From NCBI RefSeq assembly GCF_048128805.1, contig NC_136016.1:3845001-3909000 (forward strand): a stretch of DNA of 64,000 bases. Direction: 5' to 3'. The stretch is from Centroberyx gerrardi (lineage: Eukaryota > Chordata > Actinopteri > Beryciformes > Berycidae). The notes beneath the pieces were generated by a model. It did not search any database, had not been told where the DNA came from, and saw nothing but the letters and a program-made list of their open reading frames with translations. Shown in pieces: positions 50,583-62,662 of the stretch. The position numbers were made by a program, and so were the translations under genes. Within the stretch, counting starts at the first letter, position 1, and every line of letters starts with the position of its first letter.

Positions 50583-53500
50583 ATGTCAACAACTCAGCAT
50601 CAAGTGATGATGGAGTCTTCTCTAGCCCTGGGTAGACTGGAATTGACCCCCAGCCCCTCCGCTGTTGGGGTCAGCCTGGCCCCGCGGCTCTCCGGCGGAC
50701 CCCCGGCGAAAGACAAGAGCGGCCAGCGGCCTCTGGGGCCCCAAGCTCCGGCACACCTGAACGGCTGCGTCCCGCTGTCACATCAGGTGGCGGGTCACAA
50801 GTACGGGGTGGATAAAGTGGGTAAGTTAACCGGACAAGAGTCCAATTTCTCTACAGGTTCAATGATTGCAAGCTTCAGTCATAAAACATGAAGGATTTTA
50901 TGTAGCCACGATACGTTCCGTTCCAACGTCATGCCAAATTCTATTAAAAATCTGGCAATTTCATGTGGTCTTGCTTAACGACAAGCGTACAAGCCACATA
51001 TAACACAATTTAAGGCATATTATAAATCATGTGGATCAAATGGTAAATTCGGCGTGCATGTAATCCACCAAGCAACTCCTTGCACAAAAATCAACTTTTG
51101 TAGTCTAATTGTTTCACACTACTTGCTACTTGCTACCTCCCATCACGTTGTATTTAGTTGGAAGAAGGTTGTGGGAAGAACAAGTAAACGGAGATAGAAA
51201 AGTTGACTTATTGAAATAAGTGCTGTTTGCTGTATTGGATGTATGCCGAATTAATGAGCGTGTCCTAACGATTCATTAAAGGTGTTAAGTCATGTTCTAC
51301 CAGGTACGTACGTTTGCTGTAAGCGAGGCAACATTTAACTGACGGATTTTTGAACGGTGTTTTGCATGACATTGTTTTGCTACAAGAGGGAACGGCACGT
51401 CAGGGCTATGATTTATGCACCTGTGGAAATGAAGCATCTCTCTGTGTCTGACTCTCTCTCACTTACTTCTTCACTCTGAATTAATCATGGTAAGCTTTTC
51501 TCACGTTGCTAACCTAACCATGCAACAACAAATGGGAAGAAAAGGCTACCATGGGAAAGTCATTGAAAACCCCTGATAGTATATGGTGTCTCTCTCCTCC
51601 TGATATTTTCTCTCGCTGACATACACACACACACTTGCGTATATACACTCACACTCCTACACGCAGGACACCTGATGTTATCAAAGACTCCATTGTACAT
51701 TATCAGGTGAGGTGTTGAGCTGAATTGATCGTGGATGATAAATCGGTAACGTGTCAAGTCCGGCACAATCTCGGCTGGATTAGTCATCACAGTCAGCTGC
51801 TGGTTCAGTCAGTTACCTTACTGAAATCCTGGAACATACATCTCCATGTTTTGGGACAGAAAGGTTCATCTTCAATCCATGCATTTACAATGGAATAAAG
51901 ATGAACTTAGTCTGAAGATACTTCCGGAGGCCTGCAGTCACCCAGGGTGCGGCCAGCGGGCCAAACCTGTCCATCCACAAAGCTCTTTTTGGGAAAGAGT
52001 TCCTTATTCTGTTTGGGCTATTCAAATCAAATCTAATTCCAGTCCCTGTAACTGTAGCTAAGCATGATGGACTTGTCTGCACTCTTTACCCCAAGTGACC
52101 TTCTCTGGTGTTCATACCAGTTAGGAACACATGAAGAAACAGCTGAATATGAGCATCAGTCCAGACTGCGGTTTGTTACGCTAGGCTTTCCAAGCATGAG
52201 GAACTGCTGGCTATCAGATGTCAACGTCTGTCTCCTTATACCCATAAACCATTGCATTTTAGGGTAATTTCCTGTAGTTGGTTCAGATTATATTCTCACC
52301 TGGTTCTCACTGCTAACAAACCTCACCACAGTTCTCTTGTTAGAGGACTAAGACTCGCATTTTCAGGCGTCGCGGTGCGGTTATTTGGTGCCACCTGAGT
52401 TCACATGGCATTGTTCTCACCTGCTCAAACAAACCGAACTAAAGGAGTAAAAACTCCAGAGTTCGAATAAACTGCCCCGAGCATTAATAACTTACTTATT
52501 ACAAGCATATTAACAAATACCACAATGACATACAGCCTAAGAAGCTAAATGAGTGAGTATGTTGCATTTTTTGGCCCTGTGGTCCACTCCCGGCACAAAA
52601 TGATGCCCTTGGACCGCCATGTCATATAGTTTGTGCATGCTTATACTGTCTGGCACCGTGATCTACTTGTAAGATAGCATGGCTTGTGAGGCTTGAGAGA
52701 GACTGGAAAGATAGACGAGAGAATGGTTATGACTAAGGATGTGTGCAGGACTCAAACTCACATGCTCTTACCTCAGTTTCCCTGTGTTATGTACAAACCA
52801 CATAAAGCAAAAAAACACTCAGCTTTTTGAGATATTATTTTAAGACACAATTTATTATTATTGTTGTGTCTTTTGCATGTCCTTCCTCTCTGTCTGCACT
52901 GTCTACCTCCAAATAAAGTAGAAATAAGCCATCAGTACAATTTATATTTGACAACGTAATATTTTAGAAGTTTCATATCTCACTCTCAGAGAGAATAAAC
53001 CTTACATCAGAGAAGAAACCTTCCATCAACCGCGTACAATCAAGTTAACAGGCAGATACAATAGCTGTGACACAGTGTTGAGACCCAGCTAGGCATCTCC
53101 TTTCTTCTGCAAGTTCCTATAGTCATTGCTTGCTGTTGAACAAGTACTGGAATCCTGTTTAGCTTGTAATGCCGCAGCCTGACAACGACGCTGCCATGTC
53201 TCCCTCCCAGCGCTCCATTTCCCCAGGGGTTACAGTCTGGTTACTACACCGCAGGATTTCTTAAAATGTGGCTCCACTGATAAGTTCTTTCCTCAAAGGT
53301 GTGTTAGTCACGGAAATCACCCGGTGTAGTGTAGTCTTTGGTCGGAATGAAAACCTGCATACTCTACCTGCCTGCCCCCGGTCAAGACCCAAAAGGGATC
53401 ACAAGCCTTTGACTGGTGGGTTCTTACATCTGGTAGGAAGTGCTTAGTTAATGAGGCAGGCTCCCAGGATGAAACTTAGTTGAATTTACATTTAGTTTAA

Positions 53501-56500
53501 TGTACATTTGTGAGTCTTTAAATAATTCCAAATCTGACGTCTTTTTCTTTGGATATTCTGTTGATGCAGTTTGAGTTTCTCTTTTCTTTGTCTGTTCAGC
53601 CATGGTGGCTATCACTGCTCGTGCTAACTACCCAGTTCTTCTTCTATCTATTCCAAACAAGCTGCAATTTTCCATTTTTTACCCATCATGTAGGCTTTTA
53701 GATTGTAATAGAATTATTGTAATAGAGTCCAATAAAAATGTCTCATTAGAATCATTTGAGGTTAAGGGTTTCCCACAGAAAACCAGTGTAGTATTATTGA
53801 TCAATTCTACAATGTAATCAAACAATATCCTCCATATCTATCATATTGGAGGTTGATGACTGGCCGATATCTGTTTTTTAATAAATCGCCAATATCATCC
53901 CAATATATCAGTCTGTCCCACTAACATTCTGAATTGCACTTTAGTTTAGGCCTACATCTATTGTCACTTCAGCACTGCGTCTGATTTTTTAGTCACGTTA
54001 GCTGTTAGCTGTATTATCATTTTATAGCATTGACACTTTAGGACAGTACTTTATGGGTGGTAAGTAACTTCCATCTGATAAGCTGGCACATCAATGAGGA
54101 ACCTGATGACTAACATGTGATCCCAGTCATGGGATAGACTTTACTTTGATCGACTGACTGACTGACTGGTTCTTTGAATGGCTGAATAACTGGTTAGTTG
54201 GCTGCTTCAGTGACTGACGAACTGATTCACTTACTATTTGAGGGACTAACTGTCATCATTATATTTTATCGATAGCATAGGTTTTCCTTACATATTGTAC
54301 ACTCTACAATACTGAACCACCACAGCAGCAACTCAGCATGAAGTTACCCTCTTAGCCAGTGGCTTGGGCTTTTTAGAGTGGGATATAAACTTAGGATGCG
54401 TTCACAACCAGCATGTTTGGAGCAGTTTAATTCAAACCTGGAGAGTTTTCTCCTTTAGTTCGGTTCATGTGGCCAGGTGAGAACAATGCCATTTGAACCC
54501 TGGTGGCACCAAATAACGGGGCAGAGACGCCTCAATATACAAGTCTCAGTCCTCTAACAAGAACTGCAGTGCGTTTCGTTAGGAGTGAGAACGTACTCCA
54601 ACCAACTACAGGAAACAACCCCAAAACACAAGGGTTTACGGGTAGAAGAAGAAGGATGTTGACATCTGATAGCCACCAGTTCCTCATGCTTGGAAAGCCT
54701 GGCGTAACAAAAAGAACAGAGGGCGAACCCACAGTCTGGACTGATGCTCATGTTCAGCTATTTCTTCATGTGTTCTTAACCGGTATGAACACCAGAGAAG
54801 AAGAGCGCAGACAAGTCCATCATTGCTTAGCTAACGTTACAGGGACTGGAATCGGATTTATCTATCTATCTATCTATCTATCTAAAATTACAGGGACTGG
54901 AATCGGATTTGTCTCATCCAGAGTTACAAAGTTACCCCCTTTTTCCCCTAACCGGCACTAATAACTTAACTATAACTACTGACTATTATGATTTGCATTT
55001 CATTTGCATTTATTATTTGCATTTACCTGCATTCATTTGCACTGTCTGCACTGCACTGTCTCTATTGCACTGCACTGTCTCTATATGTACATTACCTTTA
55101 TCTTATTTTAGTACCTATTTCTTCTATTACCTTGCTGTACTTCAGTCATACTTGACATTTCCTTGGCATTGTCCGCCAATTGCTGCTGTGGCACCTGAAT
55201 TTCCCCAAGGGGATCAATAAAGTGCTATCTCATCTCATCTCATCTCATCTCATCTCATCTCATCTCATCTCATCTCATCTCATCTCATCTCATCTCATCT
55301 TATCTTATCTTATCTCATCTCATCTTATCTTAAACACCACTAGCACACACTGCAAGCTGTTGTCACATTAACATTACATTTTAGGTATTTGTTTGAGTAC
55401 TAATACATAATTATTGGGTTTTGGAGAGATGCTGTGTTTGAGAAGCCAAGCTGAAGTGGTGCTTGGTATCGGCGATGCTAACAGATGCCAATAACTAAAT
55501 ACAACAACAAAGCTATTTGATGATGAAATGCTATCAGGGGGCCTTTAGATTACAAATAGGTCTGACCTACATTGGAGGATGCCTCCCTTTTTTTTGTGGA
55601 TTGATTATAGCTCTAGGCTATCATTTAGGATTTGGGAATGTGGTGCTGCTGTTAAATGAAAACCACAACCTGCAGAAGTAGGTTTTCCGGGAACGGAGAG
55701 AAGAATTCACACATGTATTTTTGAATTTATACAATGGGTTTTTAATCGGCTTTAAAGAGCATCGCTGGTTCATGCGTGATGTTTGAACTTAATGCAATTA
55801 CAGCGTCTGATGCAAGACAGACAGGCAGAGGTGAAACTCCTGGCTTGATACAGAGCAGCAGTGCTCCAGCAGACCTAGCTTACATGTTGCTACATGTTGT
55901 TTTACCTTAATGTTGATGGGGAGCATTGTAGGCATCACAGTAAGACATAAAGTTTTTTGACCTGGAAGCTACAGTTACATGTCAATCAAGTTAGTTTTTA
56001 GATTGTAATAGAACCTCCAAAGGATGGCTGGTCACTAGGCTTTGACTGATATGGGATTTTTGAAGGCCAAAAAATGACAGTATTCAGTGTTTCAGTGAGA
56101 ACTTTATTCTTGTCAGGGTGGAAAAGCCTCTGAAACAGCATTTAGACCATGAGACACTAAAACTCTCCGTTGAAATCCAGGATGATTATAATAATGAAAT
56201 ATATTCTTGCATACTTGTGTGGAATCCGATAAAAATTTCTCATTAGAATCAATTCCGGTTTAGGTCTTCCCATAGACAACCAGTGTAGTATTCAATTCTA
56301 CAACAAATATTTAATCAATCAAACTGCATCATATCCATCATATCAGAGGTGGACAATACTGACTGGACCAGATCTGATTTTTAAAAAAAGGCCAGTATCA
56401 GCAAACTGACATATCAATATTAATTCCCCACCCTGATTGTAGGTGGCGTAGCCTGTGTTTCAGTTTGCAGTCAGCATCTGATGCAAGTTATACACGCTGC

Positions 56501-58036
56501 TGTGAAACTCAACATGATAAAAGCAAATATGTAGAGCTGATTTCTCTGTCTTTGAATTTTCTATACTGCATGTCTCTTTCAAATCAAATCTGCTTCATTG
56601 GTATGACTGGAAAGAAACCTGTGGTACCAAAGTATTATACTGTAGCATCAAGTTAGATGATATTATAAACCTTATCAGATGACTAGTAGTTATTAAACAA
56701 AAATCAATAAATATCAGTGTTATCAGCAATAATACAATAATAACTATCCAATATCAATTCAACTGTTCTATTCAATTAATTATAATATCCTCCCTGCATA
56801 TAGATACGCACACTCATAAACACTCCCATCACATAATTGGACGTTTCCTCCCCACTTGTAGCTTTTCTTTCTCTCCCTTTTTTTCTCTTCATCTATCCCC
56901 CTTCTCTTTCTTTCCCTCTCTTTTTCACACTCGTATCTCATTAGGATTATCTCATCTGATTGGCTGACGGTGTGTGTGTCAGTAAGCCAGTTGGTCGTGA
57001 CAGTGTTGAGGTTGATGTCTTAACACCACCGGCACACTTCTAACCTACCGCCTGATTCGTTGACTGGCTGACTGGTTGACTGACACACTTATAACACAGT
57101 GATAACCAGGGGTGTAACAATGGGTTTACCTGGATTCACCCAACTGGATTCACAGTAGAACATTGAACGTGGAATGGAACCTGGTTACATTAAGATACTT
57201 GATTCTTCCTAATATTAGGGTTAAAATAAATACATGAAAGTGGACAATGACACACTACTTTGCCCTAAAATTGTAATAGTAGTTTAGGAGTACTTATTCA
57301 GTTCTGATTGTGCTTATATCACAATATAATTTTCAAATCTACAGTGATATTGCATCTTGCAAGTATGACTCAATTTACAGTAGGCTTGGGTGATATCCAA
57401 AATGTAATATCGCGATGCTGTCCCGCCAAAATATCGCGACATACAATATTATCGCCAGGGTTTCTGGGGGGTCAGTCATTTTTTTGTTTTTTTTGTTTTT
57501 GTTTTTGTATTTTATTTCTTCTAAATTACCTCAAATTTCTAGGCTATTAAAAATATTATTATTACGTGTGATATTCGATAACACGGAAAATATAATGATA
57601 CACGATATTATCGAATATCGGCACAAGCCTAATTTACAGTCATTAATGCCACTTAATATTGGCCTATTATGAAACAATTACAGCAACAAGTGTGTCAGTT
57701 GCATTTACCTATTCATTTGATCAAATGATGCAATGACCATTGATTAACAATCTTCAATAAAATTTGAAAAATGGATAATTATTATTTTTTTAAATCTTTT
57801 TTTTTTATTATTTGTGAGAAAAACAAACAACAAAAAAAAAAGGTCATTACAGACTCACATACAAAAACACATCCTTATAAAGAAATAATGAGATAACAGA
57901 CCACAAAAGGGGGGGGGGGGTTAGGGTTAGGTTAGGGTTTTACTAGGGCTGCCCCCTAATAGTCGACCAAATGTTAGTCGATGAGAAGAGTCTTAGTTGA
58001 CCAAGTTTTCATTGGTCAGTTAGTCGCAGGGAAACC

Positions 58037-58068
<32 letters not shown>

Positions 58069-59254
58069 AACCTCAAACTCGATACGGGAGCTGCGCCTTG
58101 TCGTTAAAAAGTTATTAGACCAGGGTTGCACTTGGCGGGTGTATTGCCGGGGACCCAAGGACGTGCAGTGTCGGATTTGGTGCATTTTGGACACGTTCAA
58201 TATTAATAAACTTTGAATAAACAAGCGGACAGCGCTCTGTGCAGCAGCGGGGCTCAAAGCAAGCGACTGATAGCCTATGCCTATTGTGTGGTTTTTTTGG
58301 GTGAACCACAGTGTATTTCACCGGTGTTTCTGACCGCTAGAAGCTGCGACTTGGGTGTGTTTTTTCCCGTGAACCAGAGTGTATTTCACCGGTGTTTCTG
58401 ACCGCGAGTAGCTGCGACTTGGGTGTGTTTTTTCAAAAAAAAAAAAAATTTAATTAAATTAATATCATAAACGTGCGACGACTAGTCGACTAATGGCTTG
58501 AACTAACGACTACTAGTCGACTAGGAAAATCTTTGGTCGGGGGCAGCCCTAATTGTGTGTGTGGGTGCTAATGTGTTTATGTCTATCTATAACTCATATT
58601 CAACCACAAAGGTGACTAGCACATTTCCTGTTTATAAAGACAATGTGAGAAATTTTATATCTATGCAAACGTGCTAGGTTTTGTATATTGAGTGTGTGTG
58701 TGTGTTTTTGTTCTAAAGAGAATCCACAGATCAGCCCAAGAGCAGACTAATCCTTTCCTTCCCAAGTTGACTCAGTCCGTCTGTAATCAGCTGTGGTCGG
58801 CCTGTGATGATGTAACCAGGAGAATCATGTTTTTCCTTAGAGCGTTCCTCTTATATCTGTCTATACTGGCTGAAGGCATACCGGTACAGAATGGCAACAC
58901 ATAGAATGGACATTTCCATGAAAGGTCGAGCAATTTCAATGGACTTCTAACATGAGGAGTATGTTTTTTTTTCTGTTTTTTGATGATTAATCTAATTTCT
59001 TAGAACTGGTCTCCCTTTCAAAGCCCTTTCTGTTCATTGTGATTAGGAGGAACCAGTCAGTAGTGTTAAACAGAACAGGAGCGTCCAGTCTATCCTGTCT
59101 AGTTCTGTGATCAGGTCTCAGAGTTGGGGGCAATAAAGGCAGAGTCAAGTTTCTTATTGACCACTCATGAAGATCTACAGTATGTCATTACCCTACCTAG
59201 ATGAAGGGCAAAGTCCCTCATACCTCTCTCTCTCTCTCTCTCTCTCTCCCTCTG

Positions 59255-59287
<33 letters not shown>

Positions 59288-60611
59288 GTCTTCATCTCTC
59301 TTTTTCTGTTTTTTTATTGCCCGGTGGTTAAGCTCTATGTGTGTTTGATAAATGACAGAGAGTTTATGGCTTCATGTTAAACATTAGGCTAAGCGGTGTT
59401 ACCGTTGGAAGCGTTGAACTGTTAAACTGTCAACGGTCAAATAGAATAGAATAGAATAGAACTTTATTGTCCAACCAAGGCAGGAAAATGGTCTTTCCAG
59501 CCATGTAGAAATGTAGAATACTTGAGCATTCCCAATGAATTGCTTGCTTTTTTTGATTGTTTGACTAGTTAAATAAGTTGTGAGCATATCCAGAAGAATG
59601 TGCGTCAATTGTTTCAAGCCTTTTGACCATTAAATCCTTCAGTCCACTAGTCAAGTCCACCAGAATGTGGAATTGCTCGCAGACCAGTTCTGTTTTCCGG
59701 GAAACTAGTTAACGTCACGGATCGGAATAGCAAGGCTACAGCTTTTTCTTTTTTTTTTTCATTCAAGATCTTCCTCTCATATCCACCCACGCAGCAGACA
59801 CACACACAAACGCACTTCAGCTTTATAAATCAAATTGATATGATTTGTTCAAGTTTGACTGGGAAAAATCATTCCAAAGATGTGGAGAATGAGCTCGAAT
59901 TATCAGAATATTATGAAACAAAAGAGGATAAAAACAAAAGTTGTACTGTTTGTGATTGAAAAAGACTGTTGGTCTTGTTTCCCTGAGGCCAAAAAGTAAA
60001 AGACCAGCTGCCCATGAAGCCAAATAACTGGGCCAGTCTTATGTACTCTCCAATAAAGCACAGAAATTGGTCATATTGGTCAGCTATTGGTAGCAGAATA
60101 TATATTTTTTATGTTTTTCTCTTTGTCTCAGGTATTTTACACCAATGTATATGTAAAAGCAGGTAAAACCTTTAAAAATACATAAAGAGGACATAAATTA
60201 GTTGTGTCAACTTTTGGTTCTGTTTTTTGGGTTAGGGTTTATTTATTCTGATATTTTTTAACTGAATGATCAAGAATTGTATTTATTTATTGCTTGTTTA
60301 TTGATTTATTATACATCATCTGGTAAATTCAGAGAGGTGATAGATATTCCCTTTCCAAAAAAAGAAAATAACCTTATTTTTTGTTTTATTTTGCAGGTAT
60401 TTTGCAGCATCCAGATGGAACAGTTCTGAAGCAGCTACAGCCTCCACCAAGAGGTCCACGAGAGATGCAGTTTTACAGCATGGTAATATAGACACACACA
60501 CACACACACATCTACATTATGCATACATTTTATACACACACAGAGAACTGCTCACACAAACACAGATATTTACAGCACTTGTCAGTTAAATATGGACTTG
60601 ATTCACAGTCC

Positions 60612-60669
<58 letters not shown>

Positions 60670-60804
60670 GGCCCACACAATACAAGTAGCCACACACACA
60701 CGCATTCATAGATCCACACATTCACCACACTTGTGAGTCACATATAGACTTGTTTGACAGCACATACAACACAAAGTGCAACACACACACGTGGTTATGT
60801 CTTC

Positions 60805-60852
<48 letters not shown>

Positions 60853-62071
60853 TGCAGGTAGCATGACAACACACACTGAGTGACGTGTGCCTGCAGGCTA
60901 CTGCTCTAGCTGTTTGCTTTAGGGCTTAGTAAAGCTGTCAGCCTCAGCAACTCCCATACAACCAAGAGTGAGTCACCGCATTATCTCTGCCCCGCTCTGA
61001 CCAAACTAATAAAACCAAATCTCAATGCATATATTAACTAACACACTGGTGAATAAACAGTTTATGTAGTTGTAGACCCACAGTGTCATTTCAAATTGTG
61101 ATTCCCCCAGGATTCTATTCTTGTCAGGGTGGAAAAGCCTCTGTAACAGCATTTAGACCATCACGGGACACTAAAACTCTCCACTGAAACCCAGGCTAAT
61201 AATAATAATAATAAAGCATATTCATGCACACTTGTGTGGAGTCTGATCAAAGTGTCGCATTAGAATCAATTCAGGTTAAGTACTTTTCATAGGCCAACTT
61301 AGGTGTAGTGTAGAATAATGTTGAGCTATAGTGATATAGCTCAACATTGTGATATGGTCTAGTTGATATATTACCCAGCCGCTATCAGCTGACATCATAC
61401 TGACCAAGGGTGGAAGTAGCTAATTATCTGTAACAGAGTACACATATTGTGGCTCTCCATCAGCAACAGAAACTGGACTGTGGAGTCATTCACAGTGAAG
61501 GGACAGTCAGCAAAGAAGAGAAGAGTAATCTTTGTTTGTGTACTTTATTTTTTCCAATGGAAAGAAGTTTGAACTCTGTCCTCGTCCTTTTTAGAATCGC
61601 AGGGAAAAGATCACAGCTAACAATGTTCTCTTTTCTAAAAAGTAACTCAGTAACTTTTACTCTTGAGGACTTTTCAAATGAGCTACTTTTTACTTTTACT
61701 CGAGTAGATTTTTACACCAGTATTTTTACCTCTAGTCAAATTTCAGTGAGGTGACACAGACCAAAATCTTCAAATCCAATTAAGAAAGAAAGGTTTGGGA
61801 AAAAAATGGAAAATAGAACCCTTACTGGATCATCCCTGTTTAGTAGAACTTGGATTACAGCTAGAATTTCTCACTGCAACTTTGACTCAGTGGTAAAATG
61901 TTATCATGAAATGATCACAGAAAGACTGTATAAATGGTATAGAATAACAAATAGTTTCCACAACACACATACACATACAACACAGTCCTGAATTGGTTAT
62001 GAATTTTCTCATTTAAAATAAATGAGCCTCAGTCATGAAGCATATGCTGTTACATGCTAGTGTAACACTTT

Positions 62072-62112
<41 letters not shown>

Positions 62113-62245
62113 TAGGTGTATGCGGAGGACTGCTATGATCCCTGTCTACTAGAGCTCCAGAGCCATCTGCCCAAATACTACGGCACCTGGTCGTCTCCTG
62201 ACAGCCCCAACGGTAACAAAAACTGTGTGTGTGTGTGTCTGTGTG

Positions 62246-62288
<43 letters not shown>

Positions 62289-62662
62289 AGAAACATATTC
62301 ACCAAGTGTGGTCAGGGAGGAACCTGCATCATATCAGAGACACGTTGTATACAACACTGACTGGCTGATATCTGATTTTTAATAAAAGACCAACATCTAT
62401 CAGCAGACCAATCATCAGTCTAACCCTATAGCACACATTTTGACGTGAGCACACATTTTGACGTGACCACACTTGTGCCTGTGACTCAGACCTGTACCTG
62501 AAGCTGGAGGACGTGACGCGGCGCTTCGTCAAGCCGTGCATCATGGACGTCAAGCTGGGCCAGCGCAGCTACGACCCGTTCGCCTCGCAGGAGAAACGGG
62601 AGCAGCAGATCCGAAAATACCCGCTGATGGAGGAAATAGGCTTCCTGGTCCTCGGCATGAGG
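50583..62662 (+). CDS. ipmk: Inositol polyphosphate multikinase, 5' four coding exons
   Basis: Coding exons in window are 50583-50820, 60397-60482, 62116-62212 and 62490-62662. They give 198 in-phase codons; human IPMK is 416 aa, so the rest lies beyond the right edge. IPMK phosphorylates inositol phosphates (IP3 to IP4/IP5) and PIP2, mainly in the nucleus. A variable N-terminus leads into LNGCVPLSHQVAGHKYG, GILQHPDGTVLKQLQPPPRG (ATP-site region), EDCYDPCLLELQ, LPKYYGTWSSP, DLYLKLEDVTRRF, the kinase signature PCIMDVKLG (residues 156-164, PxxxDxKxG), QRSYDPFAS and YPLMEEIGFLVLGMR. ATG 50583 is the first in-frame ATG after a T-rich leader. Intron 1 is 9.6 kb and full of repeats. Exon 3 lies between two long TG repeats. 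The last donor is GTGAGT at 62663. Confidence 0.94.
50925..51385 (+). repeat. Diverged interspersed repeat, second copy
   Basis: Same block order as 31070-31440, same orientation, in ipmk intron 1: TATTAAAAATCTGGCAATTT, CCACCAAGCAACTCC, ATGCCGAATTAATG and CATGTTCTACCAGGTACGTA. Confidence 0.6.
52027..52480 (-). repeat. Large inverted repeat, left arm
   Basis: It is the reverse complement, with mismatches and small gaps, of 54405-54860. Matching words include GCTTTCCAAGCATGAGGAAC, GCTATCAGATGTCAACGTCT and GAACACATGAAGAAACAGCT. The arms are about 1.9 kb apart within ipmk intron 1. Confidence 0.85.
53530..53935 (+). repeat. Dispersed repeat family, most complete copy
   Basis: It begins TGACGTCTTTTTCTTTGGAT, continues GTTCAGCCATGGTGGCTATC, CATTAGAATCATTTGAGGTT and AAAACCAGTGTAGTATTATT, and ends GACTGGCCGATATCTGTTTT. 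Pieces of it occur at 4866-4952, 35888-35935, 40170-40335, 56090-56420, 61100-61390 and 62310-62400. Confidence 0.7.
54405..54860 (+). repeat. Large inverted repeat, right arm
   Basis: See the left arm at 52027-52480. The arm end is duplicated around a TCTA microsatellite (54861-54884), after which ACAGGGACTGGAATCGGATT appears a second time. Confidence 0.85.
55100..55332 (+). repeat. Non-LTR element 3' end with (CATCT)n tail
   Basis: GAATTTCCCCAAGGGGATCA then ATAAAGTGCTATCT is the typical 3' terminus of a fish LINE. It is followed by about 100 bases of CATCT/TATCT pentamers (55228-55332) that represent its simple-repeat tail. Confidence 0.75.
56090..56420 (+). repeat. Dispersed repeat family copy in ipmk intron 1
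   Basis: Shared phrases are TATTCTTGTCAGGGTGGAAA, AGCATTTAGACCATGAGACA, TCTCATTAGAATCAATTCCG and ACAACCAGTGTAGTATTCAA. The end reads GACTGGACCAGATCTGATTT. Confidence 0.75.
57381..57631. mobile_element. 251-bp MITE with perfect 8-bp TSD
   Basis: Ends TAGGCTTG and CAAGCCTA are inverted. The 8-mer ATTTACAG flanks both sides (57373-57380, 57632-57639). Interior has ATATCGCGA and ATATTATCG palindromic words. hAT-type by TSD length. Confidence 0.88.
57944..58551. mobile_element. hAT-type element with GGGCTGCCCC ends
   Basis: Ends TAGGGCTGCCCCC and GGGGGCAGCCCTA are inverted. Subterminal TAGTCGAC words recur near both ends. Inside are a long C run (about 58036-58057) and a tandem duplication of about 75 bp (58285-58436, unit containing TATTTCACCGGTGTTTCTGA). 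No target duplication was recognised. A TTAGGG-like stretch (57921-57938) adjoins the left end. Confidence 0.75.
59228..59288 (+). repeat. (CT)n microsatellite
   Basis: About 60 bases of nearly pure CT repeat in ipmk intron 1. Confidence 0.9.
59441..59490 (-). repeat. LINE 3' terminus, reverse orientation
   Basis: (AATAG)n followed by AACTTTATTGTCC is the reverse complement of the GGACAATAAAGTT(CTATT)n tail of fish LINEs. Confidence 0.6.
60614..60848. repeat. GT and CA microsatellites in ipmk intron 2
   Basis: A pure GT run (60614-60668, about 55 bases) and a CA run (60808-60847) face each other about 140 bp apart. They could pair as a hairpin in the transcript. Confidence 0.95.
61100..61390 (+). 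repeat. Dispersed repeat family copy in ipmk intron 2
   Basis: Same phrases as 56090-56420: TATTCTTGTCAGGGTGGAAA, AGCATTTAGACCATCACGGG, GTCGCATTAGAATCAATTCA. It is followed by a short palindrome (GAGCTATAGTGATATAGCTC, 61325-61344). Confidence 0.75.
62074..62288 (+). repeat. TG repeats bracketing ipmk exon 3
   Basis: About 36 bases of GT repeat (62074-62110) end directly in CCTAG, the acceptor of exon 3. Downstream of the donor at 62213 a second, interrupted GT repeat covers about 62224-62288. Confidence 0.95.

Noticed and set aside
57921-57938. Interstitial telomere sequence
   Set aside because: Only about three imperfect TTAGGG-like words next to a G run; too short to call.
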